Positions 33,432-43,401 of a DNA stretch of 64,000 bases are shown here, in pieces. The DNA lies in assembly GCF_018446385.1 (NCBI RefSeq), contig NC_056002.1, positions 9,000,894 through 9,064,893 of the forward strand. The letters run 5' to 3'. Both the position numbers and the translations under genes were made by a program. Below the pieces are notes generated by a model. The model saw only the letters and a list, made by a program, of their open reading frames with translations, made no database searches and was not told the origin of the DNA. The stretch is from Zingiber officinale. Lineage: Eukaryota; Streptophyta; Magnoliopsida; Zingiberales; Zingiberaceae. Within the stretch, counting starts at the first letter, position 1; the number at the start of each line of letters is the position of its first letter.

Positions 33432-33749
33432 AATGGTATCAGAGTCATGGTCCAAACCACATGTCATGTGGGGTGGCCTTGAACGAAGTTACGGGGAAGG
33501 TTTGGAGAAGGTCAAGGTGATCGGATGCTCGTAAGGAGGTCCGGAACAGGTCAAAAGTGACTGGATGTTCACAGGGAAGACCCGGAGCAGGTCAGGGTGA
33601 TCAAATACAGATGCTTGCGGGGAGGCTCGGAGCAGGTTAGGATGATCGAATGTTCGCGGGGAAGCTCGAAATAGGTCAAGAGTGACCGGATGTTCATGGG
33701 AAAGCCTAGACCATGAGAGTAATAGTGGTCCTTTGTTTGAGGGAAGGAT

Positions 33750-33940
33750 TGTTGAAGATACAATTAAAGCCTCATAATGGAAATATATGAAAAAGAACAT
33801 GAGTTTAGACGAATGTAAAATATCTCAATTGATATACGATCTTTTAGATAGAGCTCAAGATAAAAAATATGAGAGTTTAAGTTTAAAGTAGACAATATTA
33901 ATGTCATTATTGAAATATATGAATATCTTTTAGTCACAAT
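33750..33940 (+). repeat. TRIM LTR 3, most diverged
   Basis: Starts TGTTGAAGATACAATTAAAG; the right end is near GTCACAATG and lacks the CA end and primer site, as expected for the last LTR of the array with mutations. Confidence 0.75.
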
Positions 33941-33942
33941 GA

Positions 33943-34734
33943 AAATATAAAATGATCAGCGATGTATAATATATGTAAAATGGTCACTAATGTATATATT
34001 GAGCTATGTAATGGACAGGGCTGGCTCAAGGTTAGGCCTTGAAGATTTATACCTAGGCCCAATAAAATTGGGATCCATAATTTTTTATATTTTAATATTT
34101 TTTATATAATTTTTTTAAAAAATATCCACTCTTAATTTTAGATTACTTTATAAAACCATCAATTTTTAATTTTAACTTATTCTAATTTTATTTATAAAAT
34201 TTTTAATCTTATGTTTAATTTTTAAAAGCCTAGTTGCTTCTTCTATTCATCTCTCAAAAAACGTGTGCTCTAGTAGTTATTGATGGTCTTGTACTCTTTT
34301 CTTCTCTCATCAATGTTCTCACATTTTTTTCTCCTCACTCGATGATCCCGTACCCTTCTCCTCCCTCTTCAAAGGACATCCTTTTCCTCTCTCAAAATTA
34401 TCTTACTTCCTCTCTCTTATGTCCTCTTTTAGATAAGAATGAGAATATCTTTTTTCTCCTCACTCGATGACATCCTTTTCCTCCCTCAAAATTATCTTAG
34501 TTCCTCTCTCTTATGTCCTAAGAACATAAAGTACAGGATTTTTCATTCATTCAGTTTGAGACTCTTTCAAATTAATTCCAGATATGAAAAACGCATGAGA
34601 AAAGTAAAAGAAAATATAGAAGAATTTATTCAATTTTACTAATATTAAAAATTAATTAAAAATTTAAATAAAAACTAATTAAATTTTGGTTAGAAGATCG
34701 GGCTTTAGGCCCAGAGAAGGGAAAAAAAATTTTA
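33943..34734. other. AT-rich spacer with possible hAT end
   Basis: CAGGGCTGGCTCAAGG near 34017 resembles plant hAT-type termini, but no matching right end is seen. 34230-34530 contains a CTCTCTTATGTCCTCTTTT-rich repeat (TTTTCTCCTCACTCGATGA twice). No gene. Confidence 0.4.
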
Positions 34735-34761
34735 GGTGGCGTTTGGTTCTCTCCTAAGAAT

Positions 34762-35092
34762 ATCCACATCAGTTTCCTTATCAATATCTCTAAAATTTAA
34801 GATAAATCATCAACTTTATTAAATTTAGAGAATCTCTTTTCAATGCATGGTACACCAGCTACTCTATAATTTACCATATCTTTATTTATTTATTATTATT
34901 TCTTTCTCCTCTATACTTTTTTATTATTCATTTAATGTTTAGGGTAGTGTTTTCATTCCCTAAATTTAGGGAGTTACTGTTCATAGAATCTAAATTGAAG
35001 GAACTAGTAGGGTATCTGATACAAGGGATTTTTTTAGGTAAAATGTAAAATTTAAGGTAAAATATATATTTAGAGTATTTGATGTGGATGCT
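34762..35092. mobile_element. hAT-like MITE, 331 bp
   Basis: Starts ATCCACATCAG and ends GATGTGGATGCT (inverse AGCATCCACATC). CTAAGAAT is duplicated at 34754-34761 and 35093-35100, an 8-bp duplication typical of hAT elements. It is inserted in the left part of the Tourist MITE. Confidence 0.85.
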
Positions 35093-35225
35093 CTAAGAAT
35101 CGGAATGGGAATGAGTATCATAGTATTGTGGAATGAGAATGAGTATGAGCTTGAGTATCATTTTTAAAAATAATATTTGGTTAGTTGAATATTTTCAATC
35201 GGAATGAATCTAAATTTTTTATTTT

Positions 35226-36090
35226 ACCCTTAGAGAAAAAATTAGATGGAAGAGAAAGTTGAATGTGAAAGGAACATGTGATGAGAGAGAATGATGAGAG
35301 AAAAATGTGATGGGAAAAAATGGAGAGAGAAAGTGTGATGAGAGAAAATGAGGAGAGAGAGCATGATAGGAGATTAATAAGAGAAAAAGTATGATGAGAG
35401 AAAAAGTGTGTTGAGAGAGAAATAGTGATGGAAAAAAATGGAGAGAGAAAGTGTGATGAGAGAAAATGAGAGATTGAGGAGAGAAAGTATGATGAGAAAA
35501 TATGATGAGAGAGAAAGTATGATGAGAAAAAATGAAGAGAGGAAAAGTGTCCTGAGAGAAAATGAGGAGAATATGTGATGGAAGAGAATGAAGAGAGAGA
35601 AAGTGTGCTGAGAGAAAATATGGAGAGAGTATGGTAAGAGAGATTGAGGAGAGAGAAAGTATGATGAGAGAGAAAATATGATGAAAAAATGAGAAGTGAA
35701 TGAAGAGAGAGAAATAAATGAGAGAGAGTGTGTGATGAGAGAGAATATAGAGAAAAAATAGTAGAGAATATGTTATGAGAGAGAATGAGGAGAGAGTGTG
35801 TGTGATGAAGAGAATGAAGAGTGAGAAAGTATGATGAGATAAAATATGGAGACAGAGTATGGTAAGAGAGATTGAGAAGAGAGAAAGTATGATGAGAGAG
35901 AAAGTAGGATGAAAAAATGAGAAGAGAATCAAGAGAGAGAAAATAAAGAGAAAGAGTGTGTGATGAGAGAGAATATAGAGAGAAAATGATAGTGAATGTG
36001 TGATGAGAGAGAATGAGAAGCGAGAAAGTATGTTGAGAGAGAAAGTATGATGAGAGAGAACAAGGAGAGAGAGTGAAATGAAAAAAAAAA
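35226..36090. repeat. purine-strand minisatellite GAGAGARAGTATGATGA
   Basis: About 865 bases of near-pure G/A with regular T in GATGAGAGAGAATGAGGAGAGA-like units. Longer units of about 200 bases recur, for instance the stretch near 35560-35720 and again near 35800-35960. Long Phe/Leu/Ser frames on the minus strand (for example 35181-36098) are due to the repeat. Confidence 0.85.
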
Positions 36091-36198
36091 TTGAACAAAT
36101 ATACTAAGGATATTTTTGTTCAAAACTTAATTTTTATTCCCACTCGATCAAAACCCAAGGGAGAGGGTGGATTTCATCCATACCCAAATTTTTGGATT

Positions 36199-36520
36199 CA
36201 CTACAACAAAAACCCTCATAGACATCGGTTTTCCATCGGTGTCTATTTCATTTTCGACCGATGTCTATGAAGCCGATGTTAAAAGTCTGCCATTTTAAAC
36301 ATCGGGTTAAAACCGGTGTAGTATCACTTAACGACACCGGTCTTCGAATCGGTTATTAACCGGTGTAGTATCACTTAACGACACCGTTTCATCAACGGTA
36401 TAAAACCGATGTAATATTGTATGTTAATAACACCAGTTTTGGCAGCGGTAAATGACCGATGTAATATTAGTTAATAACACCGGTTTTACAGCGGTGGAAA
36501 ATCGATGTAATATGTATATT
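36199..36520. repeat. left subterminal repeats of the CACTA element
   Basis: At least ten copies of ACCGGTGT, ACATCGGTTT or inverse forms, e.g. AACGACACCGGTCTTCG and AACCGGTGTAGTATCACTT. A mirror set lies at 41825-42047. Confidence 0.85.
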
Positions 36521-36774
36521 TTTTAACAGCACAAATTTGATTTTAAAACCGACAATAACAAAAAAAATACACAAATATTCACAAATTATACAAATATTCT
36601 TTATTCAATAATATCCATAAAATACACAAATATTCACAAATTATATAAATAATCTTCTTACAACAATATCCATAAAATACCCAAACATTCTTTTTACATC
36701 AAAAGCTAGCTAATAGATATCAAAATCAAAGTAGAACATTCTTTTAACACATCAAGGTACAACTGTCTCAAATG

Positions 36775-36845
36775 TAATCTAGCATGCATTCAGCCCACTC
36801 GAACCGCACTTCATCAATTTCAACTCTGGAGTACTTGAGATTTGT
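36775..36845 (-). pseudogene. possible Ulp1-like (C48) protein tail in CACTA
   Basis: The minus strand reads YSRVEIDEVRFEWAECML near the end of a frame. Plant CACTA elements and related transposons often carry Ulp1-type protease genes that end in an EIDEVR-EWA-F sequence. The catalytic Cys region is not clearly recovered upstream on the minus strand (37040-37110 is only suggestive). Weak call. Confidence 0.3.
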
Positions 36846-37730
36846 AAACTGTAAAAACACATAAATCCACCATATGTCAAATAACTAAAACAAATGTGTA
36901 CATGTATCAAATAAAATAGAATACTGAGTTTTTAAAGGCTGTTGTGGAAGATAACGAATATAACAGTGAAGGAAGCATAGAAGAACAAAGAAAATGTTCA
37001 TAGTTAACAAGCAAATGAAGAGATATACTATTTATTGTACTACCTCTGATGCCATCTTCCAAATCTCATAAGCAAGAATGCAACTGTGCCCTTTGTATAC
37101 ACATGGCTAATAGACATAATATAATAAGGAGCAAAAGCTATAAAATTCACCATCACCACGCAATCAATGAAGCAGGCAAACACAAGGTGGGTTGATATGC
37201 AGTGAAAGTGTTAATTAAGTGGAACTGCAGCAAATTACCTGTTTCTATGTTGCATCATCAGTACAGTTAGCCATGTGCATGAAGATGGGGGTCTAAAAGT
37301 GTATATCTGGTTAAGTAGTTTCTATTACTGGCTTTTACTGTAACAGATCAACTGAAAAGTGTATATCTGGTTAATTTACAAGTAATGAAGTATTCACAAT
37401 CAGGAAGCTATTTAATGGTCTTCTTTCTTATCAAGAGCAGGGAATTTTCTTGATGCAAACTAGCCAATTACTGTAATCATAGGGCACTAGGTCACAAAAC
37501 TCAGACACATCGATTATGATAGGACGCTGAGATCCTAAGCAGCAATTTTACTTCAGAAAAACCTTGGAAACAATCCCAAATTCAAGAACATAAAGATCCT
37601 AACATATCTCACTTACATCCGTCAACTCTGCCTTATAGCACAGCGGACAACAAGAGTGGTGCATGGTCGCCAATTGCACTAGTGAAGGTTCTCCTCTCTT
37701 TTTCTCTCAAATTTGATTGGTTGACTATTT
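36846..37730. other. CACTA interior, no gene recognised
   Basis: AT-rich. There is a repeated GTGTATATCTGGTTAA at 37298 and 37358. Some of it may be intron sequence of the lost transposon genes. Confidence 0.4.
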
Positions 37731-37873
37731 TGTTGATACAGTCTGACCTGGCTGTTGTTTTGATGTTGACATGGATTTAAGTTTGTATCAGATGTTAATT
37801 AAATTCGGTTTGATTAATGATCAAGGTTGATCAAGTGGAAGGGAAAAGTCCAAGTTGGAAACTTGGCACGCGA

Positions 37874-38155
37874 AGTCGGAGAGGGCTCGGTAGCTCGTTC
37901 TCTGGACCGGACGAAGTCGGAGAGGGCTCGGTAGCTCGTTCTCTGGACTAGGTCAGAGAGGGCTCGGTAGCTCGTTCTCCGGACTAGGTCAGAGAGGGCT
38001 CGGTAGCTCGTTCTCTGGACCTGACGAAGTCGGAGAGGGCTCGGTAGCTCGTTCTTCGGACTAGGTCAGAGAGGGCTCGGTAGCTCGTTCTCTGGACCGG
38101 ACGAAGTCGGAGAGGGCTCGATAGTTTGTTCTCCGGATTAGGTCAGAGAGGGACC
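37874..38155 (+). repeat. 40-bp tandem repeats in the solo LTR
   Basis: Seven units of GGAGAGGGCTCGGTAGCTCG plus TTCTCTGGAC and GGACGAAGTC or TAGGTCA. Confidence 0.9.
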
Positions 38156-38174
38156 TAAGTGGACATTCCATGGT

Positions 38175-38520
38175 ACATTGGATCGGTCGACCGATCGATG
38201 ATGAGTAATGATGGATCGGTCGGCGGACCGATCCGGTGAAACTAAGTTTCCATGGATCGGTGTGACCGATCAGGAAACACTCGAGACTGCAGTGTTGTCG
38301 ATCGATCAGCAGACCGATCGAAGCTGCTTGTAGCACACCGAGTGCAATCGATCGGTCTTGAGACGATCGGAGATGGTATTGCGAAGAGAAGAAGGCGGGG
38401 ATCGGTCGTGGAGACCGATCCACTGCACCGATCTGTCTCCACGACCGATCAGACAAGCTGCGGACCGATCAGGATATGTCCTGATCGGTCCATGGATCGG
38501 TCTGGTGACCGATCCACACA
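38175..38520 (+). repeat. GATCGGTC/GACCGATC palindrome cluster
   Basis: About sixteen GATCGGT or ACCGATC motifs in both orientations, several as perfect hairpins (ATCGGTCGACCGAT; CGGTCGGCGGACCG). Frames reading through this block in all six phases are by-products. Confidence 0.85.
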
Positions 38521-39429
38521 CAATCAGATTTGTTCGCTGTTTCTGCGATTCCTCCACTGCATTTGATCTGCCTGATTCATGTGATATAACCCTTTGTGCT
38601 GTTAGCTTTTGAGTTTGCAGGATCACAGGTATCATTCCAAGCCTAATTTCAAATTAAGTCCATAAGAGGAATACGACAAATGGCCTTTCTGCTGTGATTC
38701 GCGGCGCATGGTGCATTTGAAGCATCAACGGCTACTGGTGTGATCTGGCTGGATCCGCTTGACTCCTGGTGATTGGTTCGAGCTCAGAAGACACCAGTGA
38801 AGACTGTGATTTCATTGGTGTGAGTTCAGAGAACCAGGTAAGGAGGAAGAGGGATTGGCTGCAGCGATGATTCTGTGCAGTTTGACCACGATCCGTGACA
38901 GCGGAGAACAGGGGCTTAAGAAGCAGTAAAAAGCGAGAGGAAAGAACAACAAGAAAACAAGAAAGTGAAAAAAGAAAACAAAACATTCTGTTGATCGTTG
39001 AGGTGTGCTAAGTTCTTGAGCTCTCGGGTGAGAAACTGCTATCTGTGAGTTCTCTGTTTCCACTGATCCTCGTGTGGTTGTAAGCGTTAATTCATTCTTC
39101 TTTGCCACCGAGCTCTGTAAGTCTTGTGCTTTAACATATATATTTCTTGAGACTTTGTGGAGAGGTTACTCCACCGAGAAGGAGGATCTTTAGCCGGAAT
39201 TTATCCGGGGTGCGATCTACCGAAGATCAAGGGGTCGTCCACCTTACGGACACGCCGAGGAGTAGGGGCAAGTTATCCCCGAACCTCGTAAATCCGTGTG
39301 TTAGTGTGCTTGTTTCCTCTTTGTTTTAGTTTCCTAATTCCGCTGTGCTAACAAGTTTCTTTGTAGAAATTTGTGTTTAAGTTTTTAAGAGGCTATTCAC
39401 CCCCCCTCTAGCCATCTAAGATCCCAACA

Positions 39430-40545
39430 TATTTATCCTAAAAGCTAAGTTGTTAGGAAAGAGAGAAAGCGACTAATATATACATTGATATCCTTAATAA
39501 TCTCCATCTCTTTCTCCAATTCTAATTCCCTCTTTTCGGCCACTCTAGTTACTTTTGAGGGCATTTTTACTAGACTTTGGTTGGCTATTACTGATCTTAT
39601 TCTTAAGCCAAACCAACTGATTAGATTGACAAATATTCATTTATGAATCTCTAGTAGCACAATCGAAATCTGATTAAAGACAACCTTAACAGATTGTCCA
39701 CACTCCAGATTCTGCGAACCACCAGATTGTCAATTGAAGCAAAAAAAGAAACATGATAGCATCTAATAAAGTAGGGTCATACTTGATGGTAGATGTACAA
39801 AAAAAAATTGATTCTCAAAATTCAGAAAATACACTTAAACAATAAAAAAAAACTTAGTTTAGAGTCACAAAATGAACCTTTTGCTATGAAACAGGAGCCC
39901 AACATTTAAACAATCAAATTAAGATTAGTATTGATTACCCATTTATCTTAATAGGTTAGGTTAAATTCGAATATCAATGTGTTAGATATTTAGAGGAAGT
40001 TGAGCAGGTTCAAAAAATGTAATCAATCCTTTAATCCTAAGGTTACCATTTAAGATAGCTTATCCAGCCACTCTACTCACTGCAGCTCCTAATCTCTAAT
40101 TCCTTTCTTCTTAGGCAATCATTTAGTCTCCAACTAGTATCTGGTTTGTAACAAAAGCATAGCATCCGGTTTGTATAAAAAAAATCATTGTAACAAAAGC
40201 ATAGCATCCGGTTTGTATCAAAAAAATCATAGCAAGCACCAGGGGAAAAGCATAGAAATTATCAAAATCACCAGGGGTAAATATTGTATTATTACCATTG
40301 CTGGAAGTGAATCCTTGTGGTCAACTCCAAAATTTTCAATTATATCTTTCATATATCGCATGATATAAAAACCACATTGCTTCGCATCCGGTTGTTGAGG
40401 AGCCTATGTTAGAAAAGAAATATTGGAATAACTCCTTCAAGGATAGTGAAACAGTTGCTAATCAAAAGGACATACCTTGACAGCTACCCATGTTGGTTGT
40501 TTTTTCCCTTTCCTTCCAGCCTCCGCATTATACATTTTCAAGGCC
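39430..40545. other. CACTA interior, no gene recognised
   Basis: AT-rich; AACAAAAGCATAGCATCCGGTTTGTAT is tandemly doubled near 40150-40220. It follows the transposase-associated exon on the minus strand and may be intron. Confidence 0.4.
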
Positions 40546-40926
40546 CTACATGCATATAACCCGTGGGAATTGTATTCCCACATCTGGATTCTCTGAGCTT
40601 TCATATGCAGCGTGTACCATATCTATAGGTTTATCAGCAAAATAGTTTTCACTTTCTCCAGCTGCATCATTCTCTTTCTTTAAATCTCCTAATACAGATT
40701 CTTCCCCATGCCATATCCATTTTTTGTATGTTAAGTCTATACCATTACAGTACACATGTGCCCTTATGCTGTTAATATTAGTGTTCCATAGATTGCCACA
40801 TTTCGTACAAGGACAAGGTATACTAGTAGGATTAGTAGCATGTTGCAGCGCAAATTGCAAGAAAGATTCTAGTCCAAGTTCAAACTCATGTGATAATCTA
40901 TCCTTTGCCATCCATGCCTTGTCCAT
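40546..40926 (-). CDS. CACTA transposase-associated domain (Transpos_assoc), fragment
   Basis: A 126-residue frame starts MDKAWMAKDRLSHEFELG. It has FLQFALQHA, then the zinc-binding-like CPCTKCGN at about residue 42, VYCNGIDLTYKKWIWHGE at about 60. This matches the N-terminal domain found before the TNP2 transposase in En/Spm elements (MD..WM, FL.FA, I.CPC..C.N, H....G....Y..W..HGE). The rest of TNP2 is not present, so transposition would need another element. Confidence 0.85.
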   Translation of the reverse strand: MDKAWMAKDRLSHEFELGLESFLQFALQHATNPTSIPCPCTKCGNLWNTNINSIRAHVYCNGIDLTYKKWIWHGEESVLGDLKKENDAAGESENYFADKPIDMVHAAYESSENPDVGIQFPRVICM

Positions 40927-42047
40927 TTTGTTGTACTAATGAATCTAAAATCAATCAAAAATATCAAGACAATTACAACAATGAGCCAAAATTCTTAATC
41001 CATCATTATACAAATAAATTAACTATGCGGGTCCTCCAAGAAACCAACTACGCTTACCAAGAAAAGGATACGAATAAATTTCATAAACCAGAAACCAACT
41101 ACTTCATCATTATACCAATAAATTTTAAACCAGAAACCATGACATTTCAGTGAAAACAATTAGCCTAGACATAAAAGAAACTTGATAGTTCAAGGATTAC
41201 ATAAAACCAACTTAGCAACAGGAACTAACAACTCCTCAATCTATCAAACAAAAATGATAAAATCAACTCAAGGTAGTGTTTGAGGAAATTCATCAAACAC
41301 ATTGCATGCATCAATCAATTAATACTTGCAAACAAGAGATCAAGAAGATGCAACTGTCGAAGATGAGGAAGAAATTCAGTAGCGATGATGTATAAAGGAA
41401 AAATTACCGGAATGTGAAGAAGGACTCGAGCGGTGGCAGTGAATGCTGGACAGGAGATGGATGAAGCAAAAACTACTAGAATGCGAAGAAGGCCTCCTCT
41501 TCTCAACCAAATGGAGGAGTTGGAGGAGATGCGGTGTGGTTGGACGGAGAAGCAAGTTCGTCGTGTCTTGATCCTGATCGGGAGAGGATCTAGGAAGGGG
41601 GAAGAGGGAGATGAGGTTGAGAGAGATGGTCGGAGGTTTAGGTTTAGGTTGAGAGAGATGGTCGGATGGTCGGAGGTTTAGGTTTAGGCTGAGAGAGATG
41701 TCTCGGTTTAGGTTTACGCGAGAGATGTCGCGCGGAGGAAGGGGCGGGATAAAGATTTAGGTTTGGAGGGAACTTCACAGTGTGCAGATTTTGGCTTGTG
41801 GGGAAATTAAAATATTTTATTTTGGTTCATTAACATCGGATTTTAAAAACCGATGTTAAAATCGGTGTCTATTAACGAAAAAAAGGGCGCTCATAGACAT
41901 CGCCTAAAAAACCGATGTCTATGAGTGAAAATCTGCGCTGATAGACACCGGTTTTTAGAAAAACCGGTGTAAAATACTCAAAGACATCGGTTTTAGCCCT
42001 AAACCGTTGTTGTTCCACTGATGTCTATGAGGGATTTTGTTGTAGTG
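40927..42047. other. CACTA right side with subterminal repeats
   Basis: GGTCGGAGGTTTAGGTTTAGG-type repeats at 41627-41740 look like a leader/5' region for the minus-strand transposase fragment. 41825-42047 carries the right subterminal ACATCGG repeats. Confidence 0.6.
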
Positions 42048-42146
42048 ATTTCATTTCAAAATCTTGATTCCATTCCCATAAACTAAACATAAGGTTTGGG
42101 AATGAATACATTCCCTCATTCCCAGACCTCTAAACCAAATGCCACC

Positions 42147-42479
42147 TTAGAATTTTAATATTTTTTTTAAAAAATAAATATTTATCTTAGTCCTTTTTTA
42201 TTCGAACTTTGAACTAGCATTGACGGGTTTAAATTTTTTAAAAAGAAAATTGAAATATAAGTTTTTTCATAGGTTTTGTATATCTAAAATTATATTTTTT
42301 AATATAAATATTTATATTCAAATAATAAAAAAATATAGATCTCTAATACTTTATTAAAATAAAATTATTTAATAATCTTTTCCAGAATCAAGAAAGATGG
42401 TGCGCTGATTATGCGGCGTCAATGTTGATCGTGAGGAGACTTCAAGTAATAGGGACCTATCACCGCTATCAGATCTATA
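42147..42479. other. AT-rich spacer and gypsy remnant
   Basis: 42147-42380 is AT-rich without features. 42385-42479, read on the minus strand, joins the sequence after 46472 and has ATTGACGCCGCA near 42413, a possible decayed gypsy primer site. The gag-only element interrupts this remnant. Confidence 0.45.
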
Positions 42480-43345
42480 TGTTGGAACCCCAAGGTGTTT
42501 TGATGTGATCAAACAAGCTAAGTTAGGTCCTGCGTTTGTTTAACCCTTGTGTCTAAGTGTGCAGGAGCTTAGGAACACAGGAAGTCGAGCGGAAGACGCG
42601 GCTAGCGAGAAGGACAGCACGGGAGAGAGCCGACGGGCTCGGTGCGTCCGAGGGACGAGGTGACCGCGGAAGAGTACACCGGTGGACGAGAAGAACGTGC
42701 GTGGCGTTCGAGGGACGAGAAACTGGGAAGGAAGGCTGCTCGAGGAGAAGGCCGGAACATGGGTTCGGGTGAGCCCTATTTCGAATGGCCGAGATCACCC
42801 AAGCTAGTGGAGTCGGAACAGATGACCCGGACCGAGACGAGCTGAACCGAAGCGGAGCGACCGGACGGAAAAAGTCAACCAGAGTTGACTTTTGGGGTCC
42901 GGGGCGCCCGGAACAAGGTTTTTGACCAGATCGAGTCAAACTCGATGTGAACGTTGGGGGATAAAGTTTTATCCCCCCAGGGCGCCCGGAACCCCTTCGG
43001 GGTGCCCCGACCAGTGCTATAAATATAGCACTGGTTTGCACAGATCAGAACAACTACTTGTAATCCAGTGCTTTCATTTGTGTTATTTCTTTCTGTGCTT
43101 TCAACGCTGTAAGAGGCTACTCCGCCCAGAGGAGAATCAATTAGTGCGCCTTCTTTGCCTTGGATTAGCAATCCTCTAATTGCAAACCAAGTAATTCCTC
43201 TGTGTCTACTTTCTGTCTTAATTAGTCTCTACCGTTTTAATTACAAGTTCTTTTAAGTTAGTTGAATATCCGAGAAGGGTTTTTGGTTTCAATTTTATAG
43301 GTCAATTCACCCCTCCCCTCTTGCCGGCCTCCAAAGGGTCCTACA
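42480..43345 (+). repeat. 5' LTR of the gag-only element
   Basis: TGTTGGAACCCC to AAGGGTCCTACA. TATA region GCTATAAATATAGC near 43017, just after a cluster of GGGCGCCC palindromes and CCCCTTCGGGG. Confidence 0.93.
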
Positions 43346-43347
43346 AG

Positions 43348-43360
43348 TGGTATCAGAGCC
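43348..43360 (+). promoter_or_regulatory. primer binding site
   Basis: TGGTATCAGAGCC two bases after the LTR. Confidence 0.9.
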
Positions 43361-43401
43361 AGGCGCTTCAGGAGGACTAACCGCCTATTGAAGCAACAAA
43401 G

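Larger units (their letters stand above)
32250..33942 (+). mobile_element. TRIM retrotransposon array with three LTRs
   Basis: Three related LTRs (32720-32904, 33240-33431, about 33750-33940) alternate with internal regions of about 335 and 318 bp. Each LTR is preceded by a purine tract like TTTGAGGGGAGGAT, and the first two are followed, two bases later, by the primer site TGGTATCAGAGTCATGG or a variant. No coding capacity. The LTR-internal-LTR-internal-LTR order is typical of recombination between TRIM copies. Confidence 0.87.
37731..39429 (+). repeat. SIRE/Maximus-like copia solo LTR, 1.7 kb
   Basis: Starts TGTTGATACAGTC and ends AAGATCCCAACA. TATTT is duplicated at 37726-37730 and 39430-39434. 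The end CACCCCCCCTCTAGCCATCTAAG is like those of the LTR at 58213 (CCCCCCCTCTATCGACG). The U3 has a 40-bp tandem repeat and a palindrome array. It is inserted in the CACTA element. Confidence 0.93.
36199..42047. mobile_element. CACTA (En/Spm) element, 5.85 kb, non-autonomous
   Basis: Ends are CACTACAACAAAAACCCTC and, inverted, CACTACAACAAAATCCCTC. ATT is duplicated at 36196-36198 and 42048-42050. Subterminal arrays of GACATCGGTTTT/AAACCGATGTC occur within about 300 bases of both ends, where the transposase-like binding protein is known to act in this superfamily. Only an N-terminal transposase-associated domain and a weak Ulp1-like tail remain; the catalytic transposase is absent. Confidence 0.93.
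34735..42146. mobile_element. Tourist-type MITE split by later insertions
   Basis: Ends are GGTGGCGTTTGGTTCTCTCC and, inverted, GGTGGCATTTGGTTTAGAGG, flanked by TTA at 34732-34734 and 42147-42149. The 7.4-kb span holds a hAT-like MITE, a purine repeat and a CACTA element. The body sequence GGAATGGGAATGAG matches the MITE at 32024. Confidence 0.85.

Noticed and set aside
35181-36123. Long minus-strand Ser/Phe/Leu-rich reading frames
   Set aside because: They come from the purine repeat, have no domains and overlap one another in several frames.
38061-38635. Overlapping Asp/Arg/Ser-rich frames on both strands
   Set aside because: They are translations of the GATCGGTC palindrome array inside a solo LTR.
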